This document shows, piece after piece, positions 1-5,785 of a DNA stretch of 7,762 bases. Made by a program: the position numbers and the translations under genes. Where the stretch lies: NCBI GenBank assembly GCA_019237175.1, contig JAFAHP010000435.1, positions 1 to 7,762 of the forward strand, given 5' to 3'. How positions within the stretch are numbered: the first letter of the stretch is position 1; each line of letters opens with the position of its first letter. A model generated the notes under the pieces. The model saw only the letters and a program-made list of their open reading frames with translations. It was not told the origin of the DNA and ran no database searches. The DNA comes from Alphaproteobacteria bacterium. Its GTDB lineage: Bacteria > Pseudomonadota > Alphaproteobacteria > ATCC43930 > CGMCC-115725.

Positions 1-210
1 GCGCTGATCGCCGGCTCGTCCAACTATGTGAGCCCGAAAGCAACGCTCGACGCACTGATCCCGGCGATGAACTATTTCGCCGTGTGGTCTTTTATCGGGC
101 TTTTGGGGATTTTGTTCTTCGGTATCGAGACTCGCGGGCGGACGATCGAGGAGATCGACCGCGAGCTGATGGGCGCCGCACCGGAACCGACCCCGGTCAG
201 AGGGCCCTAA
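1..210 (+). CDS. MFS transporter, C-terminal fragment
   Basis: The frame is open from the left edge and ends at a TAA at 208-210, so only about 69 C-terminal residues are seen and the start lies outside the window. The piece contains one hydrophobic transmembrane helix (roughly from AMNYFAVWSFIGLLGILFFG) followed directly by ETRGRTIEEID and a short polar tail. The pattern 'final helix, then ETRGRS/T-LEEI' marks the C-terminal end of major facilitator superfamily symporters of the sugar-porter and metabolite:H+ type, which are inner-membrane secondary transporters. The substrate cannot be read from this fragment. The gene is convergent with the alpha-hydroxy-acid dehydrogenase that ends at 314. 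Uptake of an organic acid is conceivable from that neighbour but is not shown by the sequence. Confidence 0.8.
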   Translation, partial: ALIAGSSNYVSPKATLDALIPAMNYFAVWSFIGLLGILFFGIETRGRTIEEIDRELMGAAPEPTPVRGP

Positions 211-231
211 CCGGGGGAGTACCAGCTTCGG

Positions 232-256
232 CCGGCCCGCTGAATTGCCGGTCTTT
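232..256 (+). terminator. weak hairpin between convergent genes
   Basis: Five-base arms CCGGC (232-236) and GCCGG (247-251), plus a possible G-T closing pair, enclose a 10-base loop. On the plus strand they are followed by TCTTT. The hairpin lies 21 bases after the MFS stop and in the 103-base gap between two convergent genes, where a terminator is expected. The stem is short and the T run is poor, so this is a weak candidate. Confidence 0.25.
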
Positions 257-313
257 GTCGGCGATCATCACAGCGCAATGGTGCCCGACTACGGCCAGCG
301 GCTCACCCGGCGG

Positions 314-1513
314 TCAGCGGTTCTGCGTCCAATCCTCGCGCCACAGAAAATCGGGGCCGAGCTCGCTGAGGCTCGGGCAGCCGATTTGCCCCATGACGAG
401 GTCGATTTCCGTGCGAAAGATGTCGATCGCCTTTTTGACCCCGGCGAGGCCACCGACAACAGCGCCGTACAGGGTCGGGCGGCCGAAAAACACGAACTGC
501 GCGCCAAGGCACGACGCAATCAGAATGTCCGCACCGCGGCGCACCCCGCTGTCGAGCATGACCGTGAGCTTGTCGCCGACGGCAGCCTTGATCGCGGGCA
601 GCGCATCGAGTGAGGCGGGCGCCTGGTCTAGCTGCCGGGCCCCATGATTTGAAACAATAATGCCGTCAACCCCGATCTCGGCGGCGCGGCTTGCGTCGGC
701 CGGATGCAGTATGCCCTTGATGACCAGCGGGCGCGGAAATAGCCGGCGATAGCGTTCGAGATCGCGCCAGGTCTGCGCTGCAGCCGGCGTCTGACTGCGG
801 CCGAGCCGGATCGACTCGGAGACCGTTGCGCCGTTGCCGTTACCGACGTGTGGCGCCCAGTTTCCAAGCCCGGGCGCGCCGCCGCGGCGAACATAATCAA
901 TGACCCAGGCCGGATGGGTCATCGCTTCTAACAGGATTGACGGCTTTAGCTTTAGCGCCTCCTTGATCGTGCCGTTGCGCACGGTCGCAAAACCGTTGCG
1001 CCAATTTCGCTCGCGTTTGGAACTCACCGGCACGTCGACGGTCAAGACCAATGCGCCGACGCCACTGTCGCGGGCCCGCCCGATCAGCGCGTCGGTCAGC
1101 TCGGGCTCTTTGGCGGCATAGAGCTGAAACCACGTGTTGTTGGGGGCGATCCGCATCGCCTCTTCCATCGACGCGTTGCTGCCGCCCGACATGATAAACG
1201 GGATGTTCGCTTCGGCCGCCGCCTCGGCCAGCATCAAATCGCCGTCGCGGCGATAGAGCCCGGCGCCGCCGGTCGGCGAGATTCCAAACGGGCTTGCATA
1301 GGTGCGGCCAAACAGGCTCGCCGACTGGTCCCGCACCGACACATCGACCAGATAGCGTGGCAGCAATTGGTGCTTGGCGAAGGCGGCGCGGTTGCGCTCG
1401 AGGCCGTGCTCGTCTTCGAGCCCACCTTCAATAAAATCGAAGATTATTTTTGGCAGCTTGCGTTTTGCCATCCGGTGCAGGTCTTCGATGTTGACCGCGT
1501 GATCGAGCTTCAT
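314..1513 (-). CDS. FMN-dependent alpha-hydroxy-acid dehydrogenase (mandelate/lactate dehydrogenase-like), copy A
   Basis: This 399-residue protein belongs to the FMN-dependent alpha-hydroxy-acid dehydrogenase family (TIM barrel), which oxidises a 2-hydroxy acid to the 2-keto acid. The frame is open further upstream, but I chose ATG at 1513 because GGAGG lies 6 bases before it and the protein then begins with the usual family helix (NIEDLHRMAKRKLPKIIFDF). Visible family residues are SPTGG at 80-83, Tyr132 in FQLY, TVD at 158-160, Arg167, the FMN-contacting Lys266 in VIKGI, catalytic His290 and Arg293 in SNHGARQ, DSGVRRG at 321-327 and GRPTLY at 344-349. The Ala in SNHGARQ is allowed by the family signature. 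Residue 27 is Phe where spinach glycolate oxidase has Tyr24. The stretch at about 186-219 (LKPSILLEAMTHPAWVIDYV region) corresponds to the loop that attaches bacterial mandelate dehydrogenase to the membrane, so a quinone-linked, membrane-associated enzyme is likely. The true substrate is unknown. It is a close paralogue of the gene at 2423-3616. Confidence 0.9.
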   Translation of the reverse strand: MKLDHAVNIEDLHRMAKRKLPKIIFDFIEGGLEDEHGLERNRAAFAKHQLLPRYLVDVSVRDQSASLFGRTYASPFGISPTGGAGLYRRDGDLMLAEAAAEANIPFIMSGGSNASMEEAMRIAPNNTWFQLYAAKEPELTDALIGRARDSGVGALVLTVDVPVSSKRERNWRNGFATVRNGTIKEALKLKPSILLEAMTHPAWVIDYVRRGGAPGLGNWAPHVGNGNGATVSESIRLGRSQTPAAAQTWRDLERYRRLFPRPLVIKGILHPADASRAAEIGVDGIIVSNHGARQLDQAPASLDALPAIKAAVGDKLTVMLDSGVRRGADILIASCLGAQFVFFGRPTLYGAVVGGLAGVKKAIDIFRTEIDLVMGQIGCPSLSELGPDFLWREDWTQNR

Positions 1514-1520
1514 TGTCTGT

Positions 1521-1546
1521 CCTCCGGACGGATACCCTTCATCCGT
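1521..1546 (-). promoter_or_regulatory. ribosome binding site and adjacent leader hairpin of dehydrogenase copy A
   Basis: The plus-strand CCTCC at 1521-1525 reads GGAGG on the coding strand, 7 bases before the ATG, and decides the start. Immediately upstream in the mRNA is a perfect 6-bp stem, ACGGAT/ATCCGT (1528-1533 and 1541-1546), with a 7-base loop. The Shine-Dalgarno site itself is not buried in this stem. No clear promoter was recognised in the rest of the 153-base gap up to the vapC stop, so read-through from vapBC is possible. Confidence 0.45.
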
Positions 1547-1666
1547 GAGGATCCGCGGCTCAGCCCGTCCGGGCGGGTCCGGGGCACGGGTCCGCACCGC
1601 CGCGAGCCCTGCGGAAACCTCCAAGATCCCTACAACAATGCTGTTTTCGGTTGCGGCCGGCAACCG

Positions 1667-2089
1667 TCAGGGCAGCGCTACCGCCATGCCGAGCGCGCGG
1701 GAGGCAGCGGCCATGCCGCGGTCGAGCGTGACGAGAGTGGCGCCGAGGCGTTCAGCGACGGCAATGTGCAGGGCGTCCGGGGTGCGCAGGTTAACGTCGA
1801 GACGTCGTAGCAGCCGGTCAGCCATGCCGATATCAGCCGAAGTGATCTCCTGCCTGCGCGCCGATCGAGCGATCCAGCCGTCGAAATGCAGGAATGCGAT
1901 CTGCCCGTCCTTGCGCGTAAGGTCTCGAGTTCGCACTCGCCGCGCCACCGCTGACGCGAACTCCGCTGCGCCGAAATCGCTGACGACGACGACCGCCGGG
2001 TGTGCCAATAAAAAAGCTATAGCGCGGGTGTTTGACGGGTCGATGACAAACAGGGCAACCAGCACGCTTGTGTCGAGATAGAGGTTCAC
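1667..2089 (-). CDS. vapC: VapC-type PIN-domain ribonuclease toxin
   Basis: The protein has 140 residues, normal for a VapC toxin. PIN-domain VapC proteins are Mg2+-dependent ribonucleases that block translation by cutting tRNA or rRNA. The acidic metal-binding set is complete: Asp6 in LYLDTS, Glu43 in the AAEF segment, Asp105 in TPDALHIA and Asp123 in TLDRGM. The toxin therefore looks catalytically intact. It starts with GTG, and this GTG overlaps the antitoxin TGA stop as GTGA (2089-2086), a classic sign of translational coupling. A GAAGG sequence lies about 9 bases upstream of the GTG inside the antitoxin gene. The RNA target cannot be read from sequence. Confidence 0.92.
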   Translation of the reverse strand: MNLYLDTSVLVALFVIDPSNTRAIAFLLAHPAVVVVSDFGAAEFASAVARRVRTRDLTRKDGQIAFLHFDGWIARSARRQEITSADIGMADRLLRRLDVNLRTPDALHIAVAERLGATLVTLDRGMAAASRALGMAVALP

Positions 2090-2337
2090 GACTCGCCTTC
2101 ATCTCGCATATTACTGACAAGCTGACTGGCATCGTTCTCGGGCATCTTGCGGCCGACGAGGTTGGCTCGTAGCCATTCGATGTCGGCCGAAGTAATTGGA
2201 CGCGCCGCCGGTCGAATTGGCTTCAGCTCGACCACCGGCTGGCCGCGGCGGGTAATGACGATGCCTTCGCCCAGGAGCGCGCGATCGATCAGCTTCGACA
2301 ATTGGTTCTTGGCTTCGGCGACGGTGTGAATGCTCAT
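2086..2337 (-). CDS. vapB: Phd/YefM-family antitoxin of the VapC toxin
   Basis: This 83-residue protein shows the Phd/YefM antitoxin fold signature: the N-terminal SIHTVAEAKNQLSKLIDRAL helix, then GEGIVITRRGQPVVELKPI. That N-terminal half forms the DNA-binding dimer. The C-terminal part (about residues 48-83, with WLRANLVG and a polar tail) is expected to wrap around and inhibit the VapC toxin. ATG at 2337 is the only usual start, because an in-frame TAG lies in the palindrome just upstream. No Shine-Dalgarno sequence is visible before it. It precedes and overlaps vapC by 4 bases, and the complex should repress its own promoter through the palindrome at 2346-2366. The symbol vapB reflects the partner; by fold the protein is Phd-like. 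Confidence 0.9.
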   Translation of the reverse strand: MSIHTVAEAKNQLSKLIDRALLGEGIVITRRGQPVVELKPIRPAARPITSADIEWLRANLVGRKMPENDASQLVSNMRDEGES

Positions 2338-2345
2338 ACCCGGAA

Positions 2346-2366
2346 GATAGCCATCAGATGGCTATC
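2346..2366 (-). promoter_or_regulatory. perfect palindrome, probable vapBC operator
   Basis: Two 10-base arms, GATAGCCATC (2346-2355) and GATGGCTATC (2357-2366), are exact reverse complements around a single A at 2356. The palindrome ends 8 bases upstream of the antitoxin ATG. Toxin-antitoxin operons of the Phd/VapB class are repressed by the antitoxin dimer, or by the complex, binding such inverted repeats at the promoter. The perfect symmetry and position make this the obvious operator; binding itself is inferred. Confidence 0.75.
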
Positions 2367-2422
2367 ACTCGACGGTGTCGGTCGGCTGTGAGGCTTGACG
2401 GAAGGCCACCTCAGGCCGGTAA

Positions 2423-3616
2423 TCAGCGATTGCGCTGCCAATCCGGCTGCCAGAGAAAATCGGGGCCGAGCTCGCTGAGGCTCGGGCAACCGATTTGGCC
2501 CATGACGAGGTCGATCTCGTTGACGAAAATGTCGATCGCCTTTTTGACGCCGGGCAGCCCGCCGGCTGCAGCGCCGTAGAGGGTGGGGCGCCCCATAAAG
2601 CAGAAATCGGCGCCAAGACAAAGTGCGATCAAGATATCGGCGCCGCGGCGGATCCCGCTGTCGAGCAGCAGGGTCAACCGGTCGCCGACCGCGGCTCTGA
2701 TCGCCGGCAATACGTCGAGGGAGGCGGGCGCCTGGTCGAGCTGACGCCCGCCATGGTTCGACACGAGGATGCCGTCGCAGCCGACATCGATCGCGCGCAA
2801 GGCGTCCGCCGGGCTCATGATGCCCTTGATGACCAGCGCGCGCGGGAACAGCTTGCGGTAGGTCTCCACGTCCCGCCAAGTCTGGGCATTAAACGGTCGC
2901 ACCGAAGAAACGAATTTGTAGACCTGCTCGGCGCTGGCGCCGGCCGGCGCGTAAGGCTGCCAATTCCCCAGCATCGGCGTGCCGCCACCGCGCTTCAAAT
3001 ATTCGAGGATCCAGCCCGGATGGGTTAGCGCCTCGGCGAGGATCGAGGGTTTGAGGCTCAGCGCCTGAAACAGACCGCCGCGAATATTGGCGAAACCGTT
3101 CCTGATGTTGCGCTCGCGCTTGCCGCCCACCGGGGTGTCGACGGTCAGAACAAAGGCACCGAGCCCGGCATCGGCGGCGCGCCTGATTAAATCGGCGTTG
3201 ATCTGGGGATCGCGGGCCGAATAGAGCTGATACCAGTGGTTTTTCGGCGCGATTCTGGCCGCCGCCTCGATCGTCTCGCTGCTGGCGCCCGACATGATGT
3301 AGGGGATGTTGGCGTCGCGCGCGGCCTCGGCGAGCATCAGGTCGGCGTGGTCCCGGAACAGGCTGGTACCGCCGGTCGGCGAGATGCCGAATGGGCTCGA
3401 AAAGGTCTGGCCGAAGACCGCCTTCGACTGGTCGCGCCTTGAAACATCGACAAGATATCGCGGCAGCAGCTGGTATTTGTGAAACGCCGAGGTGTTGCGT
3501 TCGAGCCCGCGTTCGTCTTCGAGCCCGCCCTCGATAAAGTCGAAAGCGATTTTCGGCAGCCGCCGCTTGGCCATACGGTGCAGGTCTTCGATGTTGATGG
3601 CTTTGTTGATATTCAT
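2423..3616 (-). CDS. FMN-dependent alpha-hydroxy-acid dehydrogenase (mandelate/lactate dehydrogenase-like), copy B
   Basis: This 397-residue paralogue of the gene at 314-1513 has the same predicted reaction, oxidation of a 2-hydroxy acid with FMN. I set the start at ATG 3616 because the upstream extension has no family similarity, the N-termini of the two copies then align, and GGAG lies 9 bases before the ATG. Key residues are Phe27 (Tyr24 in spinach glycolate oxidase), SPTGG at 79-83, Tyr132, Asp160, Arg167, Lys264 in VIKGI, His288 and Arg291 in the canonical SNHGGRQ, DSGIRRG at 319-325 and GRPTLY at 342-347. Over the first 180 gap-free residues I count 122 identities with copy A. The loop after residue 186 (LSLKPSILAEALTHPGWILEYL) again resembles the membrane-attachment segment of mandelate dehydrogenase. 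The copies differ most at 111-120, 131-140 and around 220-243, so substrate ranges may have diverged. The vapBC pair follows on the same strand after 85 bases. Confidence 0.9.
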   Translation of the reverse strand: MNINKAINIEDLHRMAKRRLPKIAFDFIEGGLEDERGLERNTSAFHKYQLLPRYLVDVSRRDQSKAVFGQTFSSPFGISPTGGTSLFRDHADLMLAEAARDANIPYIMSGASSETIEAAARIAPKNHWYQLYSARDPQINADLIRRAADAGLGAFVLTVDTPVGGKRERNIRNGFANIRGGLFQALSLKPSILAEALTHPGWILEYLKRGGGTPMLGNWQPYAPAGASAEQVYKFVSSVRPFNAQTWRDVETYRKLFPRALVIKGIMSPADALRAIDVGCDGILVSNHGGRQLDQAPASLDVLPAIRAAVGDRLTLLLDSGIRRGADILIALCLGADFCFMGRPTLYGAAAGGLPGVKKAIDIFVNEIDLVMGQIGCPSLSELGPDFLWQPDWQRNR

Positions 3617-3648
3617 TGAGGCGATCTCCGGCCGCGCAAAAACGACAT

Positions 3649-3677
3649 AGCATCGGTATTTTTGCTGTGCGCGACAA
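3649..3677 (-). promoter_or_regulatory. possible promoter of dehydrogenase copy B
   Basis: On the minus strand TTGTCG (3672-3677) and GATGCT (3649-3654) are separated by 17 bases and would start transcription about 25 bases upstream of the ATG. Each box matches the sigma-70 consensus only partly, and the assignment rests on spacing and position. Confidence 0.3.
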
Positions 3678-3697
3678 TCCCCCCTCTCCTCCACCGT

Positions 3698-3751
3698 ACC
3701 CAGCCCCCGCTTTGATCACCCTCTCCGCCCGCGGGGGCGGAAAGGCTGGGT
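3698..3751. repeat. nested inverted repeat in the pqiA/dehydrogenase gap
   Basis: Outer arms ACCCAGCC (3698-3705) and GGCTGGGT (3744-3751) are exact reverse complements. Inside them is a second perfect hairpin, CCGCCC (3725-3730) and GGGCGG (3735-3740), with a 4-base loop. It lies in the 172-base gap after pqiA, so it could terminate or stabilise the pqi transcript, but no T run follows. GC-rich dispersed intergenic palindromes of this look are common in alphaproteobacterial genomes. The rest of the gap holds the possible promoter of the next gene. Confidence 0.5.
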
Positions 3752-3788
3752 GAAGTTGGGGAAATCCCTTGGCATCGGTGTACCCACG

Positions 3789-5180
3789 TCACCCTCGAGG
3801 AGCCTCTCCTCGGCCGCGCTCCGCGCGGACCTGGGGCGCCGGGCGCCTCCCGGGGTCACGCCCGGGGAGGGCTTTCTCCCCCTGAAGCGCGGATAGGGGA
3901 GCATCTCGGGCCAGTGCGCTGTCCCACATGAGGCGAGGGTCGAAGGTTTCAGCGGCGAACATCGTCAGGATCACGACCGCGCAAAAGGCGAGCGCTCCCA
4001 TCCCGGGCTCGATCGTGATCACCGCTCCAAAAGCGACCAGCGCGCCAAGCAGTGACTCCATAAAGATGTCGATCATCGACCAGCGGCCGATAAAGCGCAC
4101 GATGTGGTAGAGCCGCGTACGGTCGCGCAGCCAGCCGGCGCGCCCGGTCTGGGTGGCGATCAGCATGATCGAAAGCCCAATCAATTTCAGCATCGGCACC
4201 GCGATGCTCGCAAAAAAAACCAGTGCTGCGAGCGGATATTGCGCCGCCGCGACCAGTTCCTCGACCCCGCCCAATATCGTGCTGGGTTGACCGGCGCCGA
4301 GCTGAACGACCGACAAAACAGGATAGTAATTGGCCGGGATGTAAAGGATTGCCGCAGCGATGACCAACGCCCAGGTGCGCTGGATGCTGTTCGGGCGTCG
4401 CGCGTGCAATGCGCTGCGGCCGCAGCGCGGGCAGCGCGCATCTTGAGTTTGCGGCGCGCTGACGAGGCCGCAGGTCTCGCAGCCGACGGCACCGGCCGAG
4501 CCGCCGCATGGCAAGGCGTCGGGGCTGTCTTTGGGGTCGAGCCGTTCCCACACTGCCTCGCGATCGAGCGCGCTGTCGAGCCAGACGAGCACGATCGTCA
4601 ATGCGAAGAGCGCATAGACACCGGTGCGCAGCCCGATTGTGACCAGGTCGCCGAGCTTGACGTACGCAACAAAGACGCCGAGCACAAAGACATCGATCAT
4701 CGACCACGGACGCAGCTTTTCCGCCCAGGCGAACATTCGACGCAGATGCCGGGGCGGTGGCTGCTCGTCGGCGCGCACCAGCACGTAAAGCGTGCAGACC
4801 AGGCGAAGGAGCGGCGCGAGCACCGTTACAAACAAGACCACCAGCCCCAGCGGCGCCATGTTTTGCCGCGCCAATTCTTCGGGCCCGGAGAACAGGTCGG
4901 CGACACGTCGGATGCCGGCAGTCTCGACGCTCATCAGCTGCGAGCTGCACATGACCACCAGCAAGATCAGCGCCGACAAGGCCAATGCGAGGATGTGCTG
5001 GAGCTGGTGGGTGGAAACCCGGCGCAGGATTGTCGGGCAGCGCGCGCAATGCGCCGTGCTGCCTGGGACGAGCTCCGGAACCATCTGCACCAGGCCGCAT
5101 CCCGGGCATTCACGCAACTGCGGGCGGGTTACCCTCGCGCGATGGGGCGCTGCCGCGGTGGATGAGGAAGCAGCGCTCAC
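3789..5180 (-). CDS. pqiA: PqiA-family intermembrane transport integral membrane protein
   Basis: This 463-residue protein has the duplicated PqiA architecture. The first half carries CPGC (25-28) and CARC (45-48), a zinc ribbon, followed by four hydrophobic segments near 61-80, 110-135, 158-175 and 183-201. The second half carries CETC (234-237) and CPRC (250-253) and a matching set of helices near 268-285, 315-341, 362-378 and 380-408. The hallmark WSMIDVFV (159-166) and WSMIDIFM (367-374) repeats are clear. PqiA proteins sit in the inner membrane and work with the MCE protein PqiB in lipid or hydrophobic-molecule transfer across the periplasm. The GTG start at 5180 overlaps the pqiC stop as GTGA, and no strong Shine-Dalgarno is seen, so translation is probably coupled. 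The family-like sequence ends near residue 420 (ETFDPRLMWD). The remaining 43 residues, rich in Arg, Gly and Pro, are encoded by the hairpin cluster at 3796-3870 and its flanks and look acquired. Confidence 0.92.
   Translation of the reverse strand: MSAASSSTAAAPHRARVTRPQLRECPGCGLVQMVPELVPGSTAHCARCPTILRRVSTHQLQHILALALSALILLVVMCSSQLMSVETAGIRRVADLFSGPEELARQNMAPLGLVVLFVTVLAPLLRLVCTLYVLVRADEQPPPRHLRRMFAWAEKLRPWSMIDVFVLGVFVAYVKLGDLVTIGLRTGVYALFALTIVLVWLDSALDREAVWERLDPKDSPDALPCGGSAGAVGCETCGLVSAPQTQDARCPRCGRSALHARRPNSIQRTWALVIAAAILYIPANYYPVLSVVQLGAGQPSTILGGVEELVAAAQYPLAALVFFASIAVPMLKLIGLSIMLIATQTGRAGWLRDRTRLYHIVRFIGRWSMIDIFMESLLGALVAFGAVITIEPGMGALAFCAVVILTMFAAETFDPRLMWDSALARDAPLSALQGEKALPGRDPGRRPAPQVRAERGRGEAPRG
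3796..3870. repeat. cluster of short palindromes inside the 3' end of pqiA
   Basis: Four hairpins follow one another: CGAGGAG/CTCCTCG (3796-3802, 3806-3812), CCGCGC/GCGCGG (3814-3819, 3823-3828), GGCGC/GCGCC (3835-3839, 3843-3847), and CCTCCCGGG with CCCGGGGAGG (3846-3854, 3861-3870, one bulged base). A further TCCCC/GGGGA pair lies at 3877-3881 and 3896-3900. Such runs of GC-rich stems suggest a REP-like or palindromic mobile repeat that is read as the C-terminal tail of PqiA. Whether it is dispersed in the genome cannot be seen here. Confidence 0.6.
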
Positions 5181-5785
5181 GCGCGCACCGGCAAGGTCGC
5201 CAGCATTACCGCGATGCCGTCGGCGAGCCGGCCGACAGCGGCGCTGATTGCGGCGACTTCGCCCGGAATGCCCGGTGCCGAGGGCATCACCGAAAAGCGG
5301 AAATTGCGCAATTCGGGCTGGGGTTGGCCGGTGGCGCGCACCGCCGCCTGCGCCTGCAAGATGAGATTACCGGCGGCGTCCTCGTCGAGCCGCTGGATGT
5401 TGACCTCGACCGTAGCATTGGGCCGCGCCGTTACCGCACCGTTGTCCGCAATGACAGTGCTCTGCGGCAGGCGCTGGCCCAATTCCTCGATCAAAACCCG
5501 GCTCAGCATCGCTGCCAGCGGTTCACCCCACCAATCGTTTGACATCACGTCGAGCCGGTAGTTTTCCGACGAGCGCACGATCTGCGACCGCTCGAGGAAG
5601 TGCGCGACCGCGATCTGCTGCACCAAGACGATTTTCGGACTGCGGGGTTGCACCACACCCGGTGCGGCGGCGATCGTATAGAGCGCAGGATCGGGTGATG
5701 AACAGCCTGCGAGTGCCGCGAGAACGCCACCTGCGATCCCCAAAATCGCGACCGCTCGTCGGCGCCGGTGTGGTTTGCCGGTCAT
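5177..5785 (-). CDS. pqiC: PqiC-like outer-membrane lipoprotein (ABC-type transport auxiliary lipoprotein family)
   Basis: This 202-residue protein begins with a basic stretch (GKPHRRRR), a hydrophobic segment and the lipobox LAGC, giving lipidated Cys28, so it is exported and anchored as a lipoprotein. After it come ALYTIAA and, further on, YRLDVMSNDWWGEPLAAM and LSRVLIEELGQRLP, the pattern of the ABC_trans_aux/PqiC family. In E. coli PqiC is an outer-membrane lipoprotein that docks with the PqiB tube. The ATG at 5785 overlaps the pqiB stop as ATGA, and its own stop overlaps the pqiA start. The position between pqiB and pqiA supports the assignment more strongly than the modest sequence signature alone. 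Confidence 0.87.
   Translation of the reverse strand: MTGKPHRRRRAVAILGIAGGVLAALAGCSSPDPALYTIAAAPGVVQPRSPKIVLVQQIAVAHFLERSQIVRSSENYRLDVMSNDWWGEPLAAMLSRVLIEELGQRLPQSTVIADNGAVTARPNATVEVNIQRLDEDAAGNLILQAQAAVRATGQPQPELRNFRFSVMPSAPGIPGEVAAISAAVGRLADGIAVMLATLPVRA

Noticed and set aside
245..613. Plus-strand open frame overlapping the 3' end of dehydrogenase copy A
   Set aside because: Nearly all of it is antisense to conserved codons of the dehydrogenase. A similar shadow exists opposite copy B at 2495-3028, because the two genes are paralogous and not because the frame is a gene.
635..655. Gly to Ala change in the active-site signature of copy A (SNHGARQ) as a sign of inactivation
   Set aside because: The family signature allows Ala or Gly at this position, and the catalytic His and Arg are intact.
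1545..2081. Plus-strand open frame antisense to vapC
   Set aside because: The translation is Arg/Ser/Ala-rich with no recognisable fold, while the minus-strand VapC has all four acidic PIN residues.
4104..5165. Open frame of 353 codons on the plus strand opposite pqiA
   Set aside because: It is antisense to a well-supported PqiA gene. The product is rich in Arg, Gln and Asp with no hydrophobic core or motifs, as expected for a shadow frame.
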